Of a stretch of 64,000 bases of DNA, positions 16,306 through 38,376 are shown one piece after another. The translations under genes were made by a program, and so were the position numbers. Origin of the DNA: DASYTH01 sp035762905. GTDB lineage: Bacteria; Actinomycetota; Actinomycetes; Mycobacteriales; Pseudonocardiaceae. Position 1 is the first letter of the stretch. Each line of letters starts with the position of its first letter. Under the pieces are notes generated by a model. That model worked only from the letters and a program-made list of their open reading frames with translations, did not search any database and was not told where the DNA came from. The stretch lies in the NCBI RefSeq assembly GCF_035762905.1, contig NZ_DASUCC010000061.1, positions 1-64,000 of the forward strand, in the 5' to 3' direction.

Positions 16306-19300
16306 ATGTTGCGTACCGAATTGATCCGGCCACTGCCCGAACTGCTGTTGGCACACGCCGCGCACCTGGGGGACAAGATCGCGTTCGCCGATGACCGGCG
16401 CGCGGTGAGCTACGCCGAGCTGCAACGTCGCACCTGGCGAATCGCCGGACACCTTGCCGACCTCGGCCTGTTCCCCGGCGACCGGGTGGCGATCTGCCTC
16501 GGCAACCGCGTCGAGTCGGTGGAGAGCAGCCTGGCGATCCTGCGGGCCGGCGGGATCGGGGTGCCGATCAATCCCGAATGGACCGCCGGCGAGCTGGCGC
16601 ACGTGCTCGACGACAGCGGCGCCGAGATCGTGATCACGGACCCGGCGCACCTCGACCGGATCGGCGGCCTGCTGGCGGATCGGCCACACCTGCGCGTCGA
16701 GTCCGTGGAAGCCTTGGCGGGGACCGACCCGGCCAACCCGGCGCAGGACGACCTCCAGCTCGACGACCTTGCCTTCCTCACCTACACACCGGGTACCACC
16801 GGCCTGCCGAAGGGCGTGCTGTCCACCCAGCGCAACGCGCTGTGGACGGTCGCGGCCTGCTACGCCCCCGTGCTCGGGCTGTCCGCCGACGACCGAATCC
16901 TGTGCCCGCTGCCGTTGTCCGACCACATCGGATACGGCCTCGGCGTGCTCGGCGTGCTCGCGGTCGGTGCCACCGCGCGGATCACCGAGGCTCGCTTGCC
17001 GGAGGACCTGCTGGCCGTGCTGGCCGCCGACCGGTGCACGGTCCTGGTCGGGGCGCCGGTGACCTTTGCGGAGCTGGTATCCGCGGCGCCGGGACGCGAG
17101 CCGCACCGGCCGCGGCTGGGTCTGGTCGTCGGCGAGGCCGGCACCGACGAGCTGCGACGATCCTTTGTGGACACCTTCGGCGCGCCGCTGCTCGACAGCT
17201 ACGGTTCGGCGGAGACCTGCGGTCCGGTCACGATGAGCTGGCCGACCGGTGCGCCCGGCGGCCTGCCGGTGCCCGGGTTGAGCGTTCGTCTTGTGGATCC
17301 GGAAACCGGGATCGACGTCGGCTCCGGTCGTGCCGGCGAGGTGTGGGTGAGCGGGCCGAACGTGATGGCCGGCGGCTACCACAACCTGGCCGCGGCGACG
17401 GCGTCCGTGCTGCGCGACGGCTGGTACCGGACCGGCGATCTGGCCCGCCGCGACGAGTCCGGATACCTCACCGTCACCGGCCGAATCCAGGACCTGATCG
17501 TTCGCGACGGGGACAGCACGCACCCGCGGCAGATCGAGGACGTGCTGCGGGACATTCCCGGTGTGCTGGACGCGGCGGTGGTCGGCGGGGCGCCGGACCG
17601 GCTGGGCCAGGTGCCGGTGGCGTTCGTGGTGCCGGACGCGGTCGGGCCCGCGCCGGACCGGCTGATCGCGGTGTGCCGGCAGCGGTTGCGGGATTCCCAG
17701 CTGCCCCAAGAGATCTATCAGGTCGACGGGTTGCCGCGGGACGGGTGGGGCAGGCTGCGCCGCCGCGGGCTGCTCGACCTGCCGGCCCGGCTGCTCGCCG
17801 TGCCGGACCGGTACGAGTCGCTGTTCCGGCTCGACTGGGAAGCCGTCGGCGACGACCAGGGCGACGGCCCGCCGCCCGAGGTGACGGTGCTGGACGTCGC
17901 CGCGACCGCGGACGTGCTTCGGGAGGCGGGCGAGCGGCTGCGGTCGTGGCTCGACGAACACCGGTCGGCGTCGTCCCGGCTGGTGGTGCTGACCAGGCGC
18001 GGCGTGGCCACCGGACCGGACGACGGCGCACCGGATCCGGTCCACGCGGCGGTGTCCGGGCTGGTGCGGTCGGCGCAGGCCGAGCATCCTGAGCGGCTGA
18101 CCCTGGTGGATCTGGACCACGAGCCCTCCTCGGCCGGCGCGCTGCCGTTCGCGATCGCGTCCGGCGAACCGCAACTCGCGGTGCGCTCCGGCGTGGTGCT
18201 GCGGCCCCGGCTGGTCCGGGTTCCGGCGGCCGGGCGTCCGGTTCCGCGGTTCGACCCGGGCGGGACCGTGGTGGTCGCCGACGCCGGCGGCCACCACGAC
18301 GACGGGGTTCTGGTCGAGCACCTGGTGACCGCGCACCAGGCCCGGCGCCTGCTGCTGATCCGCCCGGCCGGATGCGCCGGGGAGCCGGCCGCGCTGCGCG
18401 CCCGGCTGGCCGGCCTCGGCGCCGACATCTCGGTCGCCGGCTGCGATGCGGCCGATCGGGCCGCGCTGGCGGCCGTGCTCGCCGGCCACCGGATCACGGC
18501 GGTGGTGTACCTGGCGCACGGATCGGCCGAACCATCCATTGTGGACGGAATGCGCAACCTGCACGCGCTCACCGCGGACCACGACGTGGTGGCGTTCGTG
18601 GTCGCCTCGACGGCGGCCGACGCGCTCGGCGCCGCCGGCCGCGGTGCGCACGGTGCGACCGCCGCGGCCCTGGAGGCGTTGGCCCGGGACCGCGTCGCGC
18701 GCGGGCTGCCGGCGGTATCGGTCGCGTGGGCCGGCCCGGACCTGCCCGGCGTGGCCGCGCCGTCCGCCCGCGAGGCGATGGCAATGTTCGATGCCGCCAT
18801 GGCGACCGGCCAACCCGGGTGCGTCATCCTGCGGCCGTCCGCAGCGGCGCCGGCAGCCACCGGCTCGGCGCTGGCTCCCGTTCTGCTGCAACAGCTTCTC
18901 GGCGCATCCGCCAACCGGACCGAGCAGGAGGCCGCGGCGCTCGATGCGATGCACCGGCTGCTGGTCGACGTGCCCGACGCCGAGCGCGAGGCCGTGCTGC
19001 TCGACCTGGTGCGCTCCGCGGTGGCGGAGGTGTTGGAAGCCGGAGCACCCGGCGGGTTCGGCGCCGAGCGCGCCTTCCGGGACGCGGGCTTCACCTCGCT
19101 GACCGCGGTGGAACTGCGCAACCGGTTGAACCTGGTCACCGGGTTACGCCTGCCGGCGACGGTGGTGTTCGACTACCCGACACCGCGATCGCTGGCCCGG
19201 TACCTGCGGTCGGAGCTGATCGGGCCGCCGGCCCAGGAGCCGGAGACCACCGGCCCGGTCATCCCGCCCGCGCCGGCCGGCGCGCCGGATGCCGACCCGA

Positions 19301-22300
19301 TCGCCATCGTGGGGATGGGCTGCCGGTTGCCGGGCGGGGTGGGGTCGCCGGAGGACCTGTGGCGCCTGGTGGACGGCGAGGTGGACGCGATTCGCGACTT
19401 CCCTGGTGACCGGGGTTGGGATGTCGACGGGATCTTCGATCCGGATCCCGATCGGGTGGGCAAGTCGTATGCCCGGCATGGCGGGTTCCTTGCCGACGCC
19501 GGTGGTTTCGACGCGGAGTTCTTCGGGATCTCGCCGCGTGAGGCGTTGGCGATGGATCCCCAGCAGCGGTTGTTGTTGGAGGTGTCCTGGGAGGCGTTGG
19601 AGCATGCCGGGATCGACCCGAGGTCGTTGCGCGGCAGCCGGACCGGCGTGTTCACCGGTCTCGTCGCTCAGCAGTACGGCGAGCGGGCGGACCTGGGATC
19701 GGCGGGCGTCGAGGGGCACAAGCTGATCGGGAACCTGTGCAGTGTCGCCTCCGGCCGGGTGGCCTATGTGCTGGGGTTGGAGGGTCCGGCGCTGTCGGTC
19801 GACACGGCCTGCTCGGCGTCGTTGGTAGCGCTGCATCTGGCGGTGCAGGCGGTGCGCAGGGGGGAGTGCTCGCTGGCGTTGGCCGGTGGGGTGACGGTGA
19901 TGGCGACGCCGGACGTGTTCGTGGAGTTCTCCCGGCAGCGGGGGTTGTCGCCGGACGGCCGGTGCAAGCCGTTCGCGGCCGCGGCCGACGGCACGGGTTG
20001 GGCCGAGGGCGTCGGGGTGTTGGTGCTCGAGCGGTTGTCCGATGCGCGGCGGTTGGGGCATCGGGTGTTGGCCGTGGTGCGGGGTTCGGCGGTGAACCAG
20101 GATGGTGCGTCCAACGGGTTGACCGCGCCGAACGGTCCGTCGCAGCAGCGGGTGATCCGGGCGGCGCTTGCCGACGCCGGGTTGTCCGCCGCCGATGTCG
20201 ACGTGGTGGAGGCGCACGGCACCGGGACGACGTTGGGGGATCCGATCGAGGCGCAGGCCATCCTGGCCACCTACGGGCAGGACCGGCCGGCCGACCGGCC
20301 GCTGTGGCTGGGTTCGATCAAGTCCAACATCGGTCACACGCAGGCGGCGGCCGGGGTGGCCAGTGTGATCAAGATGGTGCAGGCCATGCGGCACCGCATG
20401 CTGCCGGCAACCCGGAACGTGGACGCCCCGACCCCGAAGGTGGACTGGTCGGCCGGCGCGGTGGAGTTGCTGACCCAGGCCAGGGACTGGCCGGAGTCGG
20501 ACCGGCCGCGCCGGGCGGGCGTGTCCTCGTTCGGCGTCAGCGGAACCAACGCCCACCTGATCCTGGAAGAACCACCCCGCGCCGCGGCCGGCATCGTCGA
20601 CCCCGAAACCGAATCCGTCGAGCTCCCGGTCCTGCCCTGGGTGGTGTCCGCCCGCTCCGAGCCGGCCCTGCGCGCCCAGGCGCACCGGCTCCAGGAGTTC
20701 GTCGACGCCAACCCGGAGGTCGCCATTGCCGACGTCGGGTACTCGCTGGCGTCGACCCGGGCGCAGTGGGAACACCGGGCCGTGATCACCGCGGCGGACC
20801 GTGAGGGCCTGGTGCGGGGTGTGAAGGCGCTCGCCGTGGGTGAGTCGGTGCCAGGACTGGAACTCGGCGTCACCACCGGTGGCGACGGGGACCGCGTGGT
20901 GCTGGTGTTCCCGGGTCAGGGTGGTCAGTGGTTGGGGATGGCGGCGGGGTTGTTGGAGTCGTCGCCGGTGTTCGTGGAGCGGCTCGCCGAGTGTGTGGGG
21001 GAGTTGCAGCGGTGGGTGGATTGGCCGGTGTGGCCGGTGTTGCGTGGTGAGGTGGATGGCCCGTTGGTGGAGCGGGTGGATGTGGTGCAGCCGGTGTTGT
21101 GGGCGGTGCTGGTGTCGCTGGCTGAGGTGTGGCGTTCGTATGGGGTGGTTCCGGCGGGGGTGGTGGGTCATTCGCAGGGGGAGATCGCCGCGGCGTGTGT
21201 GGCGGGTGGGTTGAGCATCGCCGACGGTGCGCGGGTGGTGGCGTTGCGCAGCAAGGCGATCACGAACCTTTCGGGCCTGGGCGGAATGGTGTCGGTGGCG
21301 GCGCCGGTCGGGCAGGTCGAGGAGTTGCTCGGTGCCGGGTTGGGTGTGGCGGCGGTCAACGGCCCGTCGACCGTGGTGGTTTCCGGTGGTGGGCCGGAGT
21401 TGGACCGGCTGCTCGAAGAATGTGCCCGGCGGGGGATTCGGGCCAAGCGGATCGACGTGGACTATGCCTCGCACTCGGAGCAGGTGGAGCGGATCCGGGC
21501 GGAGATTCTGGCCGGGTTGACCGGGATCGAGCCGGTTCGGAGCCAGATCCCGTTCTATTCCACGGTGACCAACGCGGTGCAGGACACCGGCGAGCTGGAT
21601 GCCGGGTACTGGTATCGCAACCTGCGGTCGACGGTGCGATTCGCCGACACGGTGCGGACCATGCTGGAGGAGGGATTCCAGCATTTCATCGAGGTGGGCC
21701 CGCATCCGGTGCTGGCCACCAGCATCCAGGACAGCATCGAGCAGGCCGGGGCGGACGCCTCGGTGGTCGGCACGCTGCGCCGGAACGACGGCGGGCTGGA
21801 CCGGATGATCGCCTCGGTGGGCCAGGCCTGGTGCCACGGCGTGGCCGTGGACTGGTCCGGGATGTTCACCGACACCGGCGCCCAGCCCGTGCAACTGCCC
21901 ACCTACGCCTTCCAGCACGAGCCCTTCTGGCTGACCGGCGGTGTCGCGGTCGACGCCGCCGGGCTCGGCCAAACCGCGGTCCGGCATCCTCTGCTGGCCG
22001 CGGTGGTGGACCTGCCGGACACCGGGGGCGTGGTGCTGACCGGCCGCCTGTCCCTCGGTACCCAGTCCTGGCTGGCCGATCACGCCGTCGAGGACACGAT
22101 CCTGGTTCCCGGCACGGCACTGGTGGAACTGGCCATCCATGCCGCCGAGTGGATCGGCTGCGACCTGCTGGAAGAGCTGACCCTGTCCGCGCCGATGCTG
22201 CTGCCCCCGGCCGGCGGCCTGGACCTGCAGGTGGTCATCGGCGGCGCGGGAGACGACGGGCGCCGGCCGGTCGGCGTCTACAGCCGCGACCAGATCGCCC

Positions 22301-24686
22301 CGGCCGAGACCGCCTGGACCCGGCACGCCACCGGAACCCTCGCCCCCGCCGAACAACCCGCGATCCCCGAAGCGATGCTCGCCTGGCCGCCGGCCGATGC
22401 CGAGCCGGTCCCCCTCGACGACCTCTACGAAGAACTGGCGGCCGCCGGATACGGCTACGGCCCCGCCTTCCAAGGACTGCGCCGAGTCTGGCGGCACGGC
22501 ACCGAGATCCTCGCCGAGGCCACCCTGCCCGACTCGGTCGCCGGCGACGCCGCACGCTACGCACTGCACCCGGCGCTGCTCGACACGGCACTGCACGCCC
22601 TGCTCGCCGCCGACCGCACCGACCTGCGGGTGCGGCTGCCGTTCAGCTGGACCGGAGTCTCGGTGCACGCCACCGGCGCCACGTCGGTGCGGGTGCGGCT
22701 GGCGCCGACCGGCGGGGACGCGGTGTCGGTGCACCTGACCGACCCCATCGGCGCCCCGGTGGCCACCATCACCGCACTGAACACCCGGCCACTGAACCCG
22801 AACACGCTGAACCCGGCCCGCAACACGGCCGCCCAGTCGCTGTTCACCGTGCACTGGATCCCGGCCACCGCCGACGAAGCGGCCGACCCCGGCCCGTTCG
22901 TGGTGCTCGGCGCGGACACCCTCGGCCTGGCCGCCGAGTCCTATCCGGACCTGACCGCCCTGATCGACTCCGGGGTGCGCCCGGACCTGGTCGTGCACCC
23001 CCTGCCCGCCGTCCCGAGCACGGCACCGGCGGTGCACGACCTGACCACCCGCACGCTGGACCTGGTGCAGACCTGGCTGGCCACCGAACAACTCGGCACC
23101 GCCCGGCTGTTGCTGGTCACCCGACACGGTGTGGCGACCGGGCCCGACCACGACACCAACCTGGCCCACGCCGCCGTCTGGGGCCTCCTCCGCACCGCCC
23201 AAACCGAACACCCACACCGGTTCACCCTGCTCGACCTCGACACGCACCCCACGACCCTGGCCGCCGTCGGCACCGCCCTGCGCGCGACCGAACCACAGCT
23301 CGCCCTGCACTCCGGACAACTGCACGTCCCCCGGCTCACCCGCACCGCCATCCCGCCGAGCACCCAACTGTCCACTGTGGATAAAGAGGGAACCGTGCTG
23401 CTGACCGGTGGTACCGGGGTGCTCGGTGCCGTGCTGGCCCGGCATCTGGTGACCGGCCACGGGATCCGGCACCTGGTGCTGACCAGTCGCCGGGGCCTGG
23501 CCGCCGAGGGCGCCGAGCAGTTGCGCGACGAGTTGACCGCCCTCGGCGCCCACGTCACGATCGCCGCATGCGACGCCGCCGACCGGACGGCCCTTGCGCA
23601 GTTGCTTGACGGGCTGCCGGTGCCGCTGACCGGGGTGGTGCACGCCGCCGGTGTGCTCGACGACGCCACGGTCGAGTCGCTGACGCCCGAACAGGTGCAC
23701 ACCGTGCTGCGACCCAAGGTGGACGCGGCGATCAACCTGCACGAGCTGACCCGGCACCTGGAACTGCGGATGTTCGCGCTGTTCTCCTCCGCCGCCGGCA
23801 TCCTCGGCACGGCCGGGCAGGCCAACTACGCCGCGGCCAACGCCGCGCTGGACGCCCTGGCCCAGCACCGCCGGGCTCACGGGCTGCCGGCCACCGCACT
23901 GGCCTGGGGGCTGTGGGCACAGGCCAGCGGGATGACCGGCCACCTGGATGCCACCGACCTGGCCCGGATGAGCCGGGCCGGCGTGCGCCCACTGTCCACA
24001 CCGGACGGAATGGCGCTGTTCGACGCCACTGTCGGACTGGACCTGGCGCTGCTGGTGCCGATGCGGCTGGACGTCGCCGGACTGCAGGCTCGCGGCACAC
24101 CCGTGCCGCCGATGCTGCGCGAACTGGTCCGGGTCCGCCGTACGGCCGGATCCGCAGGCGCCGGGGCGTCCGCCGCGCTGCGCGACCGGCTCGCCGCGCT
24201 GTCCGCTTCCGATCAGGACCTGCTGCTGCTCGACCTGGTCGGTACGCTCGCCGCCGCCGTCCTCGGGCGCGGCGGCAGCCGGGCGATCGCCGCGGACCGG
24301 GCCTTCGCCGACGTCGGCTTCGACTCGTTGACCGGGGTCGAGCTGCGCAACCGCCTCGGCGCCGCGACCGGGCTGCGCCTGCCGGCCACCCTCGTCTTCG
24401 ACTACCCCACGCCCGATGCGCTGGTCCGGTACCTGCGTACCGGCCTGGTGCCGGGGAACCGGCCGGACCCGCCCGCGGCCGCGGGTGACCGGGAGATCCG
24501 GCGGGCACTCGCCACGGTGCCGATCGCCCGGCTGCGGGCGGCCGGCGTCCTGGACACGCTGCTGCGGCTGGCGGGTTCCCGCGATCCGGTGGCGCAGGCC
24601 GAAACCACCCCCGACGACACCGACCAGATCGACGTGCTGGACGCGGACGGTCTGGTGCGGCGAGCGCTGAGTAGCCGAGTGAGGCG

Positions 24687-24690
<4 letters not shown>
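16306..24690 (+). CDS. Type I PKS: AMP ligase-(degenerate KR)-ACP loading plus KS-AT-DH-KR-ACP (PKS-B)
   Basis: 2794 aa from ATG 16306 (GTG 16285 also possible). An acid-CoA/AMP-ligase domain (about 1-510) shows YTPGTTGLPKG, YGSAETCG and GWYRTGDLARR, but the usual A10 lysine is Arg483 (DGWGRLRR). A shrunken KR-like region (about 640-860) has HGATAAA where Tyr should be, so it should be inactive. The loading ACP reads GFTSL. Module 1: KS (about 997-1425, Cys1169); AT with GHSQG and YASH, predicting methylmalonyl-CoA; DH with HAVEDTILVPG, where the usual Gly is Asp; B-type KR (LDD and NYAAANA); ACP (GFDSL, about 2670). The C-terminus ends in an acidic docking-like helix (IDVLDADGLVRRAL). The start MLRTELIRPL resembles aromatic-acid loading ligases of ansamycin PKSs (from memory). 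A TTA codon is at 19144-19146. Confidence 0.9.
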
Positions 24691-35804
<11,114 letters not shown>

Positions 35805-35846
35805 TTACCAGGGGATGGCGGGCGGAGCAATATTCTCGAGGGGACG

Positions 35847-36455
35847 ATGACGGGCAATCCAGCGACATGCTCCAGAGAGGCTGGGGAAATGACCGGATCC
35901 ATCCTGCGGCTGACCGACACCGCGGCGCGGTCGCAAGTCGACGACGATCGGCAACTGCTGGCCAAAGTCCTGCGCCCGTACCGGGATCCGTACCACTACC
36001 TGACCTGGGCCACGGTGACCACGCGCAACGGGATGGCGGTCGGGCGGGGCGAGTTCCGGATCCAGGAGAGGTCTACTGTGGACACCGGAATGCTCGGTGG
36101 GGCGGAGTTCGGCATCTGCTACGAGCAGCTCGTTCGCTTCCTGATCGCCAGTTCCATCAAGGAGCGGTCGGTACCCGAGCTCGAAGGCTGGGCCACCGGT
36201 GACTACTGGGCCGGCCAGGTGCCGGACCTGCACGTGGTGCGGCTGAACAGCGCGTTCCGGTCGCCGGTCGACTCGTCGGCGTTCTTCGGTGAGGTCGCCC
36301 TCGCCTCGTTCACCGAGAGCACGGTGCGCCGGCCGATCCTGCTCATCGACACCACGTGCCGATTCTGGGACGGGGAAAGCGGTCGGGCCGACGGCGAGGT
36401 GCTGCTGGCCCTGCTCGACCCGCCCGACCCCCGGTCCGCGCGGGCGGCCGCCTGA
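35847..36455 (+). CDS. FcoT-like hot-dog thioesterase (type III)
   Basis: 202 aa from ATG 35847 (AGGGGA just upstream), or 188 aa from ATG 35889. It matches my memory of Mycobacterium tuberculosis FcoT (Rv0098) along its length: LLAKVLRPY near the start, RGEFRI, a GGAEFGICYEQLVRF stretch like FcoT NAVELILCFNQL, then LEGWATGDYW, NSAFRSPVDSSAF and the C-terminal FWDGESGRADGEVLLALL. FcoT enzymes are hot-dog acyl-CoA thioesterases, and relatives in isonitrile lipopeptide clusters hydrolyse carrier-bound acyl groups. The gene lies 42 nt after PKS-C on the same strand, so it may release the chain from the TE-less PKS. That role is inferred. Confidence 0.8.
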   Translation: MTGNPATCSREAGEMTGSILRLTDTAARSQVDDDRQLLAKVLRPYRDPYHYLTWATVTTRNGMAVGRGEFRIQERSTVDTGMLGGAEFGICYEQLVRFLIASSIKERSVPELEGWATGDYWAGQVPDLHVVRLNSAFRSPVDSSAFFGEVALASFTESTVRRPILLIDTTCRFWDGESGRADGEVLLALLDPPDPRSARAAA

Positions 36456-36471
36456 GTTCTCGACCAGGCGC

Positions 36472-36508
36472 GCACCCGGCTGCCCACAGCCAACGGGCGG
36501 CCGGGTGC
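36472..36508. terminator. Terminator after FcoT-like gene
   Basis: Inverted repeat GCACCCGGCTGCCC / GGGCGGCCGGGTGC with a 9-nt loop, starting 17 nt after the stop codon; it ends the PKS-B/PKS-C transcript. Confidence 0.75.
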
Positions 36509-36582
36509 ACGTCTGTCTGTCCACAGTAGAACTCTCCATGGCTCCGAACACCCTTGCCCGGAAAGAACACACATGCGTGGAA

Positions 36583-36614
36583 GGCGCCGGTCTCCTGGTG
36601 GGGAGACCGGCGCC
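36583..36614. terminator. Second terminator hairpin between convergent genes
   Basis: Perfect 13-bp stem GGCGCCGGTCTCC / GGAGACCGGCGCC with a short loop, 29 nt from the stop of the convergent PI-PLC-like gene. Confidence 0.8.
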
Positions 36615-36642
36615 GCCGGTGGGGGAGAGAACTACCGGGTTG

Positions 36643-37839
36643 TCACGACGTCTTCCGGATCGGTTCGAGTAGCCTGCTGTCACAACCCGGCCTCGAGGTG
36701 AGTGGGTTGCAGCGGGCGATCGTTCCGCCGGGAATGGCGACGTAGTAGAGACTGCCGAATCGGGCGGCCATACCGGGAGCCGGGTAGTCGGTGCTCACCC
36801 ACTGTGCTCCGGTCGCGAACGCGATGTCCCGGTCGGTGGTGTCGTTGTTCCTGGCCTGCACGGTGTTCGCGTCCGCCCTGGTGCGCACCATGTACCCGCT
36901 GCGGACCAGGTTGGTGATCTCCGCGACGCCACCGGCGTCCCAGGTGTACCGCTTCATGAACGCCGCGTCCGGCTGACCCGGGAAGCTGTTGGTGAACAGC
37001 AGCCGTCCTTCCAGGCTCGGGTTTCCCTGGATGTAGGCGTCGCGGTACTTGCCGCCCTGGTCCATCATGAGCAGGATCTTGCCGCGGGTCTGGTCGACCA
37101 GCGGCCAGCCGTAGGTCTGCAGCGACTTCTCGAGCGTCATGCCGGGCCGGCGCACACTGTCCGGGGTCACCAGCCGATTGCGCGGGAACACGCTGAGGAT
37201 CTCCTGCTCAAGGGCCAGCATCCGGCTCCGGGTCCACTCCAGCGGGATGACGGTGCCCGGGACCGGGTTGGGGTCGCCGGGCCGGGTCAGCGGCTCGTCG
37301 GAGAACTCGAGCATGATGGCGATCGTGATGTGCCACGGGTTGCGGTCCGACCAGGCCTTCACCTCGCGCAGGCACGCGATCAGCGTGAGGCACCGGGTGT
37401 AGTAGTCGATGTCCTGGGCGTGCAGCACCTTCGTCCCGGGAAGCTGCATGGCCTGCTCGTACGGCCCGAGGCCGGCCAGTTGGCGCAGCAGCGGGTTGGC
37501 GTACAGGCCGCCGTTCGGGTCGGCGTACACGTCGAACTCGAGCTGGCGCACCTTCTGCGACCCGAGCTGCTCGGTGATCTTGGATGCGGTGTACTCCAGC
37601 TCCATCTCGGTCTCCGGCGACGCCGCCTGGCGGATCACCTTCTCCTCCGGCGTCACCTCGAGGTGGAAGCTGTTGTGCGAGCCGACCACCTGAATCTGGT
37701 TGAGCCGCACCATGCTCAGCTGTTTGGCGGCGCTCATTTCGGGTAATCGCGCGTTCGCTTCCGCTGGGATCAGCACCAGAAGACTGAGCACCAGTGCGGA
37801 CGCGACCGCCTTCCCGCGCCGATCGGGACGTCCAAGCAT
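36643..37839 (-). CDS. Secreted Ca2+-dependent PI-PLC-like phosphodiesterase
   Basis: 398 aa with an N-terminal signal peptide (core AVASALVLSLLVLIPAEANA). The first conserved element, IQVVGSHNSFHLEVTPEE, has the catalytic-histidine context of the calcium-dependent phosphoinositide phospholipase C (PI-PLC-C1-like) family; LEFDVYADPNGG, VLHAQDIDY and KILLMMDQGGKYRDAY fit the rest of that TIM barrel. Such enzymes cleave phosphoinositide or related phosphodiester lipids outside the cell. It reads towards the PKS cluster and is separated from it by two terminators, so it is probably not part of the pathway. Confidence 0.8.
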   Translation of the reverse strand: MLGRPDRRGKAVASALVLSLLVLIPAEANARLPEMSAAKQLSMVRLNQIQVVGSHNSFHLEVTPEEKVIRQAASPETEMELEYTASKITEQLGSQKVRQLEFDVYADPNGGLYANPLLRQLAGLGPYEQAMQLPGTKVLHAQDIDYYTRCLTLIACLREVKAWSDRNPWHITIAIMLEFSDEPLTRPGDPNPVPGTVIPLEWTRSRMLALEQEILSVFPRNRLVTPDSVRRPGMTLEKSLQTYGWPLVDQTRGKILLMMDQGGKYRDAYIQGNPSLEGRLLFTNSFPGQPDAAFMKRYTWDAGGVAEITNLVRSGYMVRTRADANTVQARNNDTTDRDIAFATGAQWVSTDYPAPGMAARFGSLYYVAIPGGTIARCNPLTSRPGCDSRLLEPIRKTS

Positions 37840-37964
37840 TTACCACCTCCGCGAGATCGGACCGCCCATTTCCAGCGGTAACGTGCTCACAGTCTTGGCC
37901 CCGCCGACCATTACCCCGTAACCCTTCATCAACTCGCCAAGGGTGCGTGCGCGACGACCGACGG

Positions 37965-38237
37965 TCAGCTTGCCGCGCGCCAGTAGGGGTGGGTCCGGGC
38001 CAGCGTCCGGAGCCGTCCACACCAGCCGTCGATCGTCGGCTCCGCGGCCAGTTCGGCGAACGTCACCGGCAATCCCCGCATCCGCAAGGCGTTGACCAGT
38101 CTCATCAGGTCCACCGACCCGACGCCGAGCCGCACGAGGTCCTCCCGCCCGGAGATCGCTCCCGGCTCCACACCGACGATCCTGGCCACCTCCCGCACCA
38201 GCGCGGCCCGACTCACCCCGTCCTCCGGCACGTCCAC
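37965..38237 (-). CDS. Stand-alone aryl carrier protein (ArCP-like)
   Basis: About 90 aa from GTG 38237 (AGAGG 8 nt upstream); a longer form from ATG 38354 (129 aa) is possible but lacks a ribosome-binding site. The sequence resembles the carrier domain of isochorismatase/EntB-type proteins: VARIVGVEPGAI, the phosphopantetheine site LGVGSVDLMRL, and then LPVTFAELAAEPTIDGW. No isochorismatase, 2,3-dihydroxybenzoate ligase or condensation domain lies nearby. It might carry an aryl acid for a pathway elsewhere or be a remnant. Confidence 0.7.
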   Translation of the reverse strand: MDVPEDGVSRAALVREVARIVGVEPGAISGREDLVRLGVGSVDLMRLVNALRMRGLPVTFAELAAEPTIDGWCGRLRTLARTHPYWRAAS

Positions 38238-38376
38238 GGTGATCACCTCTGGTAGGTCGGGATGCGCGTCACCGCGATGCTCCCGGCCGTCCCTATACCG
38301 CCGCCCTAGCCACGCGAAATTCCGCCACGCCCGCAGGCTGACGGGCTGACGCATCGCGCACTGGTAGAAGTAGTCC

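Noticed and set aside
16306..17840. Ansamycin (AHBA) biosynthesis
   Set aside because: The loading ligase start resembles AHBA-type loading domains, but no AHBA synthase, aminoDHQ genes or amide synthase are found here. The starter is left undefined.
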